The notes below the pieces were generated by a model. That model searched no databases. It saw only the letters and a program-made list of their open reading frames with translations, and had not been told where the DNA came from. 64,000 nt of DNA from Oscillospiraceae bacterium. GTDB lineage: Bacteria; Bacillota; Clostridia; Oscillospirales; JAKOTC01. How positions within the stretch are numbered: position 1 is the stretch's first letter; each line of letters starts with the position of its first letter. The stretch spans positions 1-64,000 of the forward strand of contig DAOPZJ010000004.1 of assembly GCA_035353335.1 (NCBI GenBank). Reading direction: 5' to 3'. Shown here piece by piece: positions 43,199 through 50,930 of the stretch. A program made the position numbers and the translations under genes.

Positions 43199-43253
43199 GA
43201 AAAATCACCTCACGAGAAACATTATCACCCTTTTCACATGGAATATCAAGGGA

Positions 43254-43283
43254 TTTATAATTGATTTCAGTTGATTAAATCAA
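43254..43283 (-). promoter_or_regulatory. Promoter of the XRE-ABC exporter unit
   Basis: On the minus strand TTGATT (43283-43278), 18-base spacer, TATAAA (43259-43254). Confidence 0.6.
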
Positions 43284-43285
43284 CT
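43269..43285. promoter_or_regulatory. Candidate operator of the XRE regulator
   Basis: AGTTGATTAAATCAACT is a perfect palindrome of 17 bases around a central A. It covers the -35 box of the promoter of the XRE gene. Confidence 0.65.
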
Positions 43286-43384
43286 AATTGGAAACATTAA
43301 AAAATAAGCGTTCCCGCAAGAACACTCCTGGCTTCGCTTATTTCGGTTGAAGGAGGGTAAATCTGTTGGAGCTATTCGCCCGAT

Positions 43385-43882
43385 TTAAATTGAGCGGATA
43401 TAGCTATATAAATTAAATGGTTTATTTCTTGCATTTTCAAGGGCTTCGCTCAATATATGCACGAATTCTTCAAGTCCGGCCCGGTCCGTTTCAGTGAAGC
43501 GCCCGACGGAAGGACTGTCGACATCCAGCACTCCGATGATTTTGCCTTGAACGCGAAGCGGGATAACGATTTCCGAATTGGATGCGCTGTCGCAGGCGAT
43601 ATGACCGGGAAACTCATGCACGTCTTTGTCCAGCATCGTCGTACCTTGCCGTACAGCGGCTCCGCAAACGCCCTTTCCGACCGGAATCTCAATGCACGCA
43701 GGTTTTCCCTGAAACGGGCCGAGGATGATTTTTTCGTTTTCAGCAAAATAAAACCCGGCCCAATTGATGTCTTCGAGCGTGTTGAAAATTAACGCCGAGG
43801 CATTGGCGAGATTTGCGATATAATGCGGCACCCCTTGGATCAATGCCCGCAGCTGCGCGTTCATTTCATTATAATCGGTCAT
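43385..43882 (-). CDS. msrC: Free methionine-(R)-sulfoxide reductase (GAF domain)
   Basis: 165 residues from ATG 43882, which follows GGAGGATAAAC; the frame runs on upstream without a start signal. The GAF domain carries C63, C73 and C97, whose spacing (10 and 24) is exactly that of C84, C94 and C118 in the E. coli enzyme. It reduces free Met-R-sulfoxide in the cytosol using thioredoxin. The surrounding motif NWAGFYF is conserved in the family. Confidence 0.92.
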   Translation of the reverse strand: MTDYNEMNAQLRALIQGVPHYIANLANASALIFNTLEDINWAGFYFAENEKIILGPFQGKPACIEIPVGKGVCGAAVRQGTTMLDKDVHEFPGHIACDSASNSEIVIPLRVQGKIIGVLDVDSPSVGRFTETDRAGLEEFVHILSEALENARNKPFNLYSYIRSI

Positions 43883-44046
43883 GTTTATCCTCCGGAAGAG
43901 TTCAATTTTTGGGCTCGCTGAAAATAAAATCGAATATAAGGCAAAATCAAAAGCAGACAAATTGAAAAATATGCCGTGAGTCGTATTATAACATATAGTG
44001 CGAAAACCGCAACGCAATTTTTCGGGTGCTGACAAACATGCGGATA

Positions 44047-44075
44047 TTGACATATTCTATGGAATATGATAAAAT
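44047..44075 (+). promoter_or_regulatory. Promoter of tRNA-Ser
   Basis: TTGACA (44047-44052), 17-base spacer, TAAAAT (44070-44075), about 68 bases before the tRNA. Confidence 0.75.
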
Positions 44076-44142
44076 CAAAAACCGCGATAGGGAGAGCGCA
44101 TACGGTTTTACCGATGCAAATCTTTCAGTCGCTGTAAAATAC

Positions 44143-44231
44143 GGAGAGGTATCGAAGAGGTCATAACGGGGCTGACTCGAAATCAGTTTGGGGGCAACTC
44201 CACGTGGGTTCGAATCCCACCCTCTCCGCCA
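44143..44231 (+). tRNA. tRNA-Ser (anticodon CGA)
   Basis: 89 bases including encoded CCA. Acceptor arms GGAGAGG (44143-44149) and CCTCTCC (44221-44227) with discriminator G; anticodon arm GCTGA-CTCGAAA-TCAGT gives anticodon CGA for UCG codons; a long variable arm (GGGGGCAACTCC region) as expected for tRNA-Ser; T arm GTGGG-TTCGAAT-CCCAC. Confidence 0.96.
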
Positions 44232-44233
44232 AA

Positions 44234-44267
44234 AAGCCGGTAACGCAAGTTAACCGGTTTTTTTATT
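44234..44267 (+). terminator. Terminator of tRNA-Ser
   Basis: AAGCCGGT and ACCGGTTT pair (one G-T) around an inner AAC-GCAA-GTT, followed by TTTTATT. Confidence 0.8.
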
Positions 44268-44312
44268 GTTAGCAATTTTTTCCGAATGGCATCTTTTAAT
44301 GTACTCCTTTTA

Positions 44313-44341
44313 TTGCGCTTTATGTATATTTGTGATATAAT
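44313..44341 (+). promoter_or_regulatory. Candidate promoter of the NfeD-SPFH genes
   Basis: TTGCGC (44313-44318), 17-base spacer, TATAAT (44336-44341), 110 bases before the NfeD-like gene. The -35 box is weak. Confidence 0.5.
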
Positions 44342-44450
44342 ATATTTGGGTAAAATGACGAAAAAGAATTCGGATCATTTGCCCGGAGCATTTGATTATG
44401 CCAAACGACATATAATTTGGCTCGGAAACCTTTGAAAGGGGTGTTTTTTT

Positions 44451-44879
44451 ATGGGACCCATGATCTGGATATGGGCGGGCATTTTTGTGGTCACGCTTCT
44501 CATCGAAGGCGCAACTGTCAGCTTGGTCAGCATTTGGTTCGCTGCCGGCGCTCTGGTCGCCGGTGTCGCAACCTTGTTCGGCGCGCAGCTGTGGCTTCAG
44601 CTCGTCTTGTTCATCGTGGTCTCCGGCGCAACTTTAACGGCGACACGGCCTTTAATGCGTAAAATGCGCGGCAAAAAGGAACCGACCAATGCGGACCGCA
44701 ACATCGGCGCAGAAGCGGTTGTTTTAACACCGATTGAACCGCATACATTGGGCACAGTCAATGTTAACGGGCTTGTCTGGAACGCAGTCGATGTGGACGG
44801 CGGAAACATTCCCGCCGGCGAAGTCGTCATCGTCAAACACATCCAAGGCACAAAACTGCTCGTTAAAAAACAATCATAA
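44451..44879 (+). CDS. NfeD-like membrane protein
   Basis: 142 residues: two or three membrane helices in the first 75 and a soluble OB-fold domain (NIGAEAVVLTPIEPHTLGTVNVNG...VVIVKHIQGTKLLVKK). NfeD proteins work with SPFH/stomatin-like proteins, and the next gene, 49 bases on, is one. RBS GAAAGGGG. Confidence 0.9.
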   Translation: MGPMIWIWAGIFVVTLLIEGATVSLVSIWFAAGALVAGVATLFGAQLWLQLVLFIVVSGATLTATRPLMRKMRGKKEPTNADRNIGAEAVVLTPIEPHTLGTVNVNGLVWNAVDVDGGNIPAGEVVIVKHIQGTKLLVKKQS

Positions 44880-44928
44880 CCCACGAATCATGAGAAGAAA
44901 ACAGTCATAACAGACAGGAGGATTACTT

Positions 44929-45873
44929 ATGATCTTTGCAGCAATCGGTGTCGGCGGAAGCGTCGCAATCGCAATTATCGCTCTTTTCGTTCTGATCGTT
45001 CTGGTATCGAATATCAAAGTCGTGCCGCAGGCACATGCTTATGTCATCGAACGCCTCGGTGCTTATCACACAACTTGGGAAACCGGTCTGCACGCCAAAA
45101 TCCCGTTCTTTGATAAAATTTCGAAAAAGGTCTCGCTGAAAGAACGCATTGCCGACTTCCCGCCGCAGCCCGTCATCACCAAGGATAACGTCACCATGCA
45201 GATCGACACCGTCGTCTACTTCCAGGTGACCGACCCGAAACTGTTCTCCTACGGCGTTGAAAACCCGATGATGGCCATCGAAACGCTGGCGGCGACGACC
45301 CTGCGCAACATCATCGGCGAATTGGAACTCGACCAGACTCTGACTTCCCGTGACACCATCAACGCCAAGATCCGTGTGATTTTGGACGTCGCGACCGACC
45401 CGTGGGGCATCAAAGTTAACCGCGTCGAGCTCAAGAACATCCTGCCGCCGAAAGAAATTCAAAACGCGATGGAGCGTCAGATGAAAGCTGAGCGCGAACG
45501 CCGTGAGGCGATTTTGCGCGCTGAAGGCGAAAAGAACGCCGCCATCCTCGTCGCCGAAGGTCAGAAGCAGTCTGTAATTCTCTCTGCGGAAGCCGATAAG
45601 CAATCCAAGATTTTGGCCGCCGAAGCCGAAAAGGAAAAGAAAATCCGCGAAGCCGAAGGTGAAGCCGAAGCGATTCTCAAGGTGCAGTCCGCGCTGGCTG
45701 ACGGTATCAAGATGCTGAACGAATCCGCTCCTTCTCAGCAGGTCATCGCGCTCAAGAGTTTGGAAGCGCTGACAAAAGTCGGTCAGGGCTCGTCTACAAA
45801 GATCATCATTCCGTCCGAGATCCAGTCGCTGGCGGGTCTTGCGACTTCTGTTAAGGAACTCATGAAAGAATAA
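44929..45873 (+). CDS. SPFH/Band-7 (stomatin-like) protein
   Basis: 314 residues. One N-terminal membrane helix (VAIAIIALFVLIVLVS), SPFH domain with VIERLGAYHTTWETGLHAKIP, then a long coiled coil rich in repeated AEGEK/AEAEKE units, and an Ala/Ser C-terminus. It scaffolds membrane microdomains and may control membrane proteases with NfeD. RBS AGGAGG. Confidence 0.94.
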   Translation: MIFAAIGVGGSVAIAIIALFVLIVLVSNIKVVPQAHAYVIERLGAYHTTWETGLHAKIPFFDKISKKVSLKERIADFPPQPVITKDNVTMQIDTVVYFQVTDPKLFSYGVENPMMAIETLAATTLRNIIGELELDQTLTSRDTINAKIRVILDVATDPWGIKVNRVELKNILPPKEIQNAMERQMKAERERREAILRAEGEKNAAILVAEGQKQSVILSAEADKQSKILAAEAEKEKKIREAEGEAEAILKVQSALADGIKMLNESAPSQQVIALKSLEALTKVGQGSSTKIIIPSEIQSLAGLATSVKELMKE

Positions 45874-45893
45874 AAGTTCTTTAGATTACATCC

Positions 45894-45927
45894 AAACGCC
45901 TGTCGAAGAGATTTTCGACAGGCGTTT
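45894..45927 (+). terminator. Intrinsic terminator of the NfeD-SPFH operon
   Basis: AAACGCCTGTCGAA (45894-45907) pairs perfectly with TTCGACAGGCGTTT (45914-45927). Confidence 0.88.
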
Positions 45928-45954
45928 CTGTATTAAGGAATTATAATGCAGCGC

Positions 45955-45982
45955 TTGACAATATTGCGAGATAAAGTATAAT
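45955..45982 (+). promoter_or_regulatory. Promoter of the formyl-THF cyclo-ligase gene
   Basis: TTGACA (45955-45960), 16-base spacer, TATAAT (45977-45982). Confidence 0.75.
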
Positions 45983-46054
45983 TTTAGCGAATCGGTTTTT
46001 TAATATTTCTTTGTAAAGTAAAATATCTATTATGAAAACGGAAGAAAACGCTTG

Positions 46055-46594
46055 ATGATTGAAAAAGACGAATTAAGGGCATGGGCCATTCAAAAAGCGA
46101 TGGTGATTCCCGAGCGGAGAAAAAAGGAAGCAGATCTTGCGGCGGCGGAAAAGCTGCTCTTATCAAAAGAATTTAATGAATCTAAGATAGTTTTTTGCTA
46201 TATCTCCGTCCGCGATGAGGTTTCAACACTTGAAATACTAAAAGCGGCGATTCAGCTCAAAAAGAAACTATGCGTGCCGAGATGTCTGCCCGAATACGCC
46301 ATGGAAGCTGTGACTATCGAAAATATCAATGATTTGGAAAATGATTTATACGGTATTCCGACCGTGAAAAAGGGCGGGCAAGTCATACCTGTTTCCTTGA
46401 TTGATTTAGCAGTGCTGCCATGCCTGTGCGCCGATGAAAGAGGTTATAGAATCGGGTACGGAAAGGGATATTACGACCGCTTTTTGGCCGAATATCAGGG
46501 ATTCTCGGTTGTGCTGTGCCGAAAAGAACTTTTAGTGAATGAGATTCCCGCGGAACCGCACGATCGAAAAGCCGATCTTGTCATCGCGTCATAA
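46055..46594 (+). CDS. 5-formyltetrahydrofolate cyclo-ligase
   Basis: 179 residues from ATG 46055. ATP-site basic residues in RRKKEADLAAAEKLL, folate-site VFCYISVRDEV and the C-terminal signature GYRIGYGKGYYDRFL. It converts 5-formyl-THF to 5,10-methenyl-THF. The upstream Shine-Dalgarno (CGGAAG) is poor. Slightly AT-richer than neighbours. Confidence 0.92.
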   Translation: MIEKDELRAWAIQKAMVIPERRKKEADLAAAEKLLLSKEFNESKIVFCYISVRDEVSTLEILKAAIQLKKKLCVPRCLPEYAMEAVTIENINDLENDLYGIPTVKKGGQVIPVSLIDLAVLPCLCADERGYRIGYGKGYYDRFLAEYQGFSVVLCRKELLVNEIPAEPHDRKADLVIAS

Positions 46595-46616
46595 CTAAAT
46601 CCAAAGGAGAACATTT

Positions 46617-47801
46617 ATGTTTCAACCTGTTTGTGAAACGCTTCAAAATCCGGAGCGCTACCTCAAAAAGACCGCCGAGCTGACGCCGGAAAAACTGCAA
46701 AAAGCCCTTGAACAGGCGCTTGTGCGCATCGACAGAGGCATTGAGTTATTTGGGGGGAAAACCTTTCCGCCGGCGGGCTCAGGCGCAGGATATCTCTATC
46801 AGGCGACCGTGAACAAGGGCTGGACCGAGGGCTTTTGGCCGGGGATGCTGTGGCTTGCCTATCAATTGACCAAAGACGATAAATACCGCACTGTCGCCGA
46901 GCAGAGCGTTGGCAGCTTTGCCGAGCGCATGGATAACCGGGTCAATGTCGATTTTCACGACATGGGCTTTTTATTCGGACTTTCCTGTGTGATGGCGTAT
47001 ATGCTCACAGGAAATAAAAAAGCCCGGACTTACGCACTCAAATCTGCGGATTGCCTTGCCAACCGCTATCAGGAAAAAGGGCGGTTTATTCAGGCCTGGG
47101 GACCGATGGGCGTGCCGGACAATTACCGACTGATCGTCGATTGCTATATGAATCTGCCGATGCTGTTTTGGGCAACCGAACAGACCGGTAATCAGCGTTA
47201 TGCCGAGATTGCAAAGATTCATGCAGAAACTGCTTTCGAGACGGTTTTCCGTCCGGACGGGACGACTTTTCACACCTTTTTCTTTGATCCCGAAACCGGC
47301 GAACGGCTGCGCGGTGTGACCGCACAGGGCTATTCCGACGACTCCTGTTGGGCGCGTGGACAGAGCTGGGGCATCTACGGGCTTCCGCTCTATTTCGATG
47401 ACAGCGGCGATAAGTCCAAACTGCCGTTATGGTATCAGATTACGAACGTTTTCCTGAATGCCCTTCCGTCCGATCTGGTTTCCTATTGGGATTTGATTTT
47501 CGGCGAGGGCAGCACAGAGCCGCGCGATACTTCAGCGGCTGCGATCACTGCCTGCGGGATATTGAGAGCGGAAAAATACCTGGCGGATAAAAACAAATAT
47601 GACTCCGCTGCCAAAGCCATTGTTTGTTCGCTGATTGATCACTATACGACTGCGCAGGGTGAAAAGTCCACCGCGCTGCTCAGCGACGGCTTGTATAACT
47701 GGCCGGCGTCCAAAGCGCCCGAAGGCACGATCTTCGGCGACTATTTTTACATAGAAGCGCTGGCGAAATTGATCAAGCCGGATATCAAGCTATTTTGGTA
47801 A
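46617..47801 (+). CDS. GH88 unsaturated glucuronyl hydrolase
   Basis: 394 residues forming an alpha/alpha-barrel. D115 (HDMGFLFGLS) and D175 (IVDCYMNLPML) match the two catalytic aspartates of GH88 enzymes; SDDSCWARGQSWGIYG is the other conserved block. It removes the unsaturated uronic acid left by polysaccharide lyases. No signal peptide, so it acts in the cytosol on imported disaccharides. It is followed 15 bases later by a heparinase-like lyase. RBS AAAGGAG. Confidence 0.93.
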   Translation: MFQPVCETLQNPERYLKKTAELTPEKLQKALEQALVRIDRGIELFGGKTFPPAGSGAGYLYQATVNKGWTEGFWPGMLWLAYQLTKDDKYRTVAEQSVGSFAERMDNRVNVDFHDMGFLFGLSCVMAYMLTGNKKARTYALKSADCLANRYQEKGRFIQAWGPMGVPDNYRLIVDCYMNLPMLFWATEQTGNQRYAEIAKIHAETAFETVFRPDGTTFHTFFFDPETGERLRGVTAQGYSDDSCWARGQSWGIYGLPLYFDDSGDKSKLPLWYQITNVFLNALPSDLVSYWDLIFGEGSTEPRDTSAAAITACGILRAEKYLADKNKYDSAAKAIVCSLIDHYTTAQGEKSTALLSDGLYNWPASKAPEGTIFGDYFYIEALAKLIKPDIKLFW

Positions 47802-47816
47802 GGATGATAAATTAAA

Positions 47817-49613
47817 ATGAAGTTTTTTGAACATGCAAACTATCGGGTGCTGCCGTTTAAGGAATACAAACTCTTTTCGGATTTAAATAAAACTCCCGCC
47901 GATATCCCTGCGGCAAAACAAAAAGTATTGATTGAGCGGGCTAAACAGATGGCAGGGAAAACGATTCCGGTTTTGCCGGCATCGTTATACCGGGAATTTA
48001 CGATCAACGGCAATCGTACGAATTTTCAAGCCCTTTATTTCGAGCGCCGGGAGCGCCTGATCGCACTCACATTCGGAGAACTTTTCGAGAAAAAGAGTGT
48101 TTATATCACCGAAATCATCGATTTGATCTGGGCGATTTGCGAGGAGACCAGTTGGGTCATTCCCGCGCACAATGTTGCAAAAGATCAATCATTGCTGTCA
48201 AAACCGCTGCCGGATGTGTTTGACGACAATATTGTCGCCATCGACCTATTCAGCGCTGCAACGGGTGCGACGCTGGCGTGGGTGTTTTATTTGATCGGTG
48301 ACCGGATTGACACAGAAATTCCCGAAATCATCCGCGAACGGGTGGAATATGAGCTCAACCGCCGCATCATCAAGCCGTATCTGACCTACACGATGCGGTG
48401 GATCACCGAATTCGTCAACAACTGGACTCCGTGGATTGTCTCGAATGTGCTTTCAGTGACGGCGCTGGCCGTCAGGGATACCGCAGCCCGGGAGGCCGTG
48501 GTCAAACGCTCTTTAGAATTCCTCGATATTTTCACCGAGACCTATGACGATGACGGCGGCTGCGACGAAGGCGCGGGGTATTGGGTTGCGGCGGGCGCGG
48601 CGTGGCTTGATGCGCTCGAACAGCTTTATGATATGACCGGCGGCGATATCAACATTTTCGGGCACGAATTTACCCGAAGAGTCGGCGAATACATTATGAA
48701 CGTGAACATCGGCGGGAAAAAGTTTGTGACCTTTGCCGACGCGCATTTTAAGTTGAATTCATTCGACTTCGGGGTTGTATACCGTTACGGAAAGCGGGTA
48801 AACAGCGAACGACTGAAAAGCTTTGCCGCGGAGCATCTTGACAACGAGACCGTTATCACCGAGAGCAACCTGAACTTTTTTATGTATCGGTTTGTAAAAA
48901 ACCTTGTTCAGAAGATCGAACCGCCGACAGGATATATCCCCCCGGAAACTGCTTATTACGATGGCATGCAGCTGGGCGTGATGCGCGGCAAACACCTTTT
49001 CACCGCGTTCAAGGGCGGGCACAACAACGAGAGCCACAACCACAACGATGTCGGCAGTTTCATCGTCTATTTCGACGAAGAACCGTGGCTGATTGACGTT
49101 GGCGTCGGGACCTACACCCGCGATACCTTCAGCGAAAACCGTTATAAAATTTGGACGATGCAGTCAAGCTGGCACAACCTCCCTGAGATCGACGGGGAAA
49201 CGCAGCATAACGGCGGCGAATACAAAGCCGACAAGTTCACATTTGACGAGGATAAGAAGACCGCATTTGTCAGTTATCCGGACGCATATGAAAAAGGCGC
49301 AGACGTCAAGGTCTGCACCCGCGAGTGGATTTTTGACGGGGATGTTTTAATCGTAAAAGATTATATTGTCTGCGAAAACCCGACCGAGGTGTGCTGGAAC
49401 TTTATGCTGCGTGATAAACCCGAACTGACCGAAAGCGGTTTTTCCCTGAACGGGCATACTTTAGCCGCCGATATTCCGATAAAAATCATCGTCGAGTCCA
49501 AAGAGTTGAACGACGAGAGTTTGAAAAAAGATTGGAATCGGGATTATTTGTATCGAGTGAAAATTATTACGGAGAATAAAAAAGAACACTTGATTGCGTT
49601 TGAAATCCAATAA
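47817..49613 (+). CDS. Heparinase II/III-family polysaccharide lyase
   Basis: 598 residues: an alpha/alpha toroid (about 60-340) followed by the heparinase II/III-like beta domain. The GGHNNESHNHNDVGSFIVY segment and the WLIDVGVGTYT strand are the family's hallmark, with catalytic-site His and Asn. It lacks a signal peptide, so it would act on imported oligosaccharides. With GH88 next to it, the substrate should be a uronate-containing glycan such as heparan, chondroitin or hyaluronan fragments. Confidence 0.88.
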   Translation: MKFFEHANYRVLPFKEYKLFSDLNKTPADIPAAKQKVLIERAKQMAGKTIPVLPASLYREFTINGNRTNFQALYFERRERLIALTFGELFEKKSVYITEIIDLIWAICEETSWVIPAHNVAKDQSLLSKPLPDVFDDNIVAIDLFSAATGATLAWVFYLIGDRIDTEIPEIIRERVEYELNRRIIKPYLTYTMRWITEFVNNWTPWIVSNVLSVTALAVRDTAAREAVVKRSLEFLDIFTETYDDDGGCDEGAGYWVAAGAAWLDALEQLYDMTGGDINIFGHEFTRRVGEYIMNVNIGGKKFVTFADAHFKLNSFDFGVVYRYGKRVNSERLKSFAAEHLDNETVITESNLNFFMYRFVKNLVQKIEPPTGYIPPETAYYDGMQLGVMRGKHLFTAFKGGHNNESHNHNDVGSFIVYFDEEPWLIDVGVGTYTRDTFSENRYKIWTMQSSWHNLPEIDGETQHNGGEYKADKFTFDEDKKTAFVSYPDAYEKGADVKVCTREWIFDGDVLIVKDYIVCENPTEVCWNFMLRDKPELTESGFSLNGHTLAADIPIKIIVESKELNDESLKKDWNRDYLYRVKIITENKKEHLIAFEIQ

Positions 49614-49744
49614 TTTCTTTCATTAAAAAAATGATGCAGCTTGGGTGTTTGCCGAAGCTGTGTTATATATATTTTTTTTAAAATGAACAAATGAAGCAAT
49701 ATATCAGGAATATCCTTAACTCTTAACTTTATGGATATTGGTTC

Positions 49745-50893
49745 TCACAGATAAAGTCCGATCAATCGTTGATAACGTTCCAAAACGGCATCGAGCAGGA
49801 TATCCCAGGAGACCGGGATGGACTTTTGAGCATTTTTGCCGAGTTCTTTTAACTTCTTCGGATTTTTTAAAGCATCCTCGATCACACGGGCGAGCGCCAT
49901 CGAATTATCGACCGAAAGCAGGCCGTTTTCTCCTTCGATAATACCTTCGGCAGTACTGCTGCCTCTTGTCATCACTGATGCCGTGCTCATTGCGGCGGCC
50001 TCCCGTATGACCATCGGCGCGTTGTCATAGACGGAAGGAAAAACAAACAGCGACGCCGCCTGGTACAAACCGTCTAATTTGGCAGTATCGAGTATATGGC
50101 CCGGCAAAACTGTGATATCACTGATTTCGAGTGCGCTGCATTTTTCCTCGATTTCGGCGCGGTGCGGTCCCTGTCCGGCTAAGACAAGGCGAAATTTGAC
50201 TCCGGCTTTTTTTAAGACCGATGCAGCCTCAAGAATCCGCAGAATATTCTTTTTCCAATTGAGCTGTCCGACGAAAAGCAAAATCGGATCGCCATCGGGT
50301 GAATATTGTTTCAACGCTTTTTCTTTTTCATCCGGAACGGGTTTTCGAACATCGGTGCCGTTTGGCATTACGATGACGTCGCGGGAAAACCCGTAACTTT
50401 TCAATGTCTCTGCGCTGGATGCGCTGACCGCCCAGACCTCGTCGCATTTTTCATAGAACGCCACAACATATTTGACTCCGAAATCGGCCAAAACTTCCTG
50501 CTTTGTGACCTGCAGAAAATCGTCGTAATATTTGGAGTGGAAAGTGCCGACCAGCGGAACTCCTTGTTTTTTGGCGATCCGCAGGCCTTCCTGACCTGCG
50601 GTAAACGGGCTGTGGACATGGACAATGTCAAAATCGATCATCTCCATGCGGGCGTGGTAGTGTTGGTCGAACAGCGGAACCCCTGCGCGATACTGCGGCA
50701 TTTTCGGCAGCGGCATTCCGGCGAAATCTACGATCTCAAACGGATATTTGCCCCGACAGCCGGTGTCTGACATCGGCGCGATCACATAACAGTCATGCCC
50801 TTTTTGGCCAAGTGTCTGTGAATATCCCAAAACGACTCTACCGACGCCGTCGGCAATCGGTAAAAAAGAGTCGGTGAATTCTCCGATGCGCAT
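49745..50893 (-). CDS. GT4-family glycosyltransferase
   Basis: 382 residues from ATG 50893; an ATG three codons earlier would sit only one base after GGGAGG, so the inner ATG is preferred. GT-B fold: N-terminal FTDSFLPIADGVGRVV, HSPFTAGQEG, and the C-terminal donor site with VFPSVYDNAPMVIREAAAMST containing the E(x7)E-type pair. Similar to 1,2-diacylglycerol glycosyltransferases and other lipid or wall glycosyltransferases. Acceptor unknown. Confidence 0.9.
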   Translation of the reverse strand: MRIGEFTDSFLPIADGVGRVVLGYSQTLGQKGHDCYVIAPMSDTGCRGKYPFEIVDFAGMPLPKMPQYRAGVPLFDQHYHARMEMIDFDIVHVHSPFTAGQEGLRIAKKQGVPLVGTFHSKYYDDFLQVTKQEVLADFGVKYVVAFYEKCDEVWAVSASSAETLKSYGFSRDVIVMPNGTDVRKPVPDEKEKALKQYSPDGDPILLFVGQLNWKKNILRILEAASVLKKAGVKFRLVLAGQGPHRAEIEEKCSALEISDITVLPGHILDTAKLDGLYQAASLFVFPSVYDNAPMVIREAAAMSTASVMTRGSSTAEGIIEGENGLLSVDNSMALARVIEDALKNPKKLKELGKNAQKSIPVSWDILLDAVLERYQRLIGLYL

Positions 50894-50930
50894 ATATTTC
50901 ATACCTCCCTAATGCTGTACTCCATGCTTT

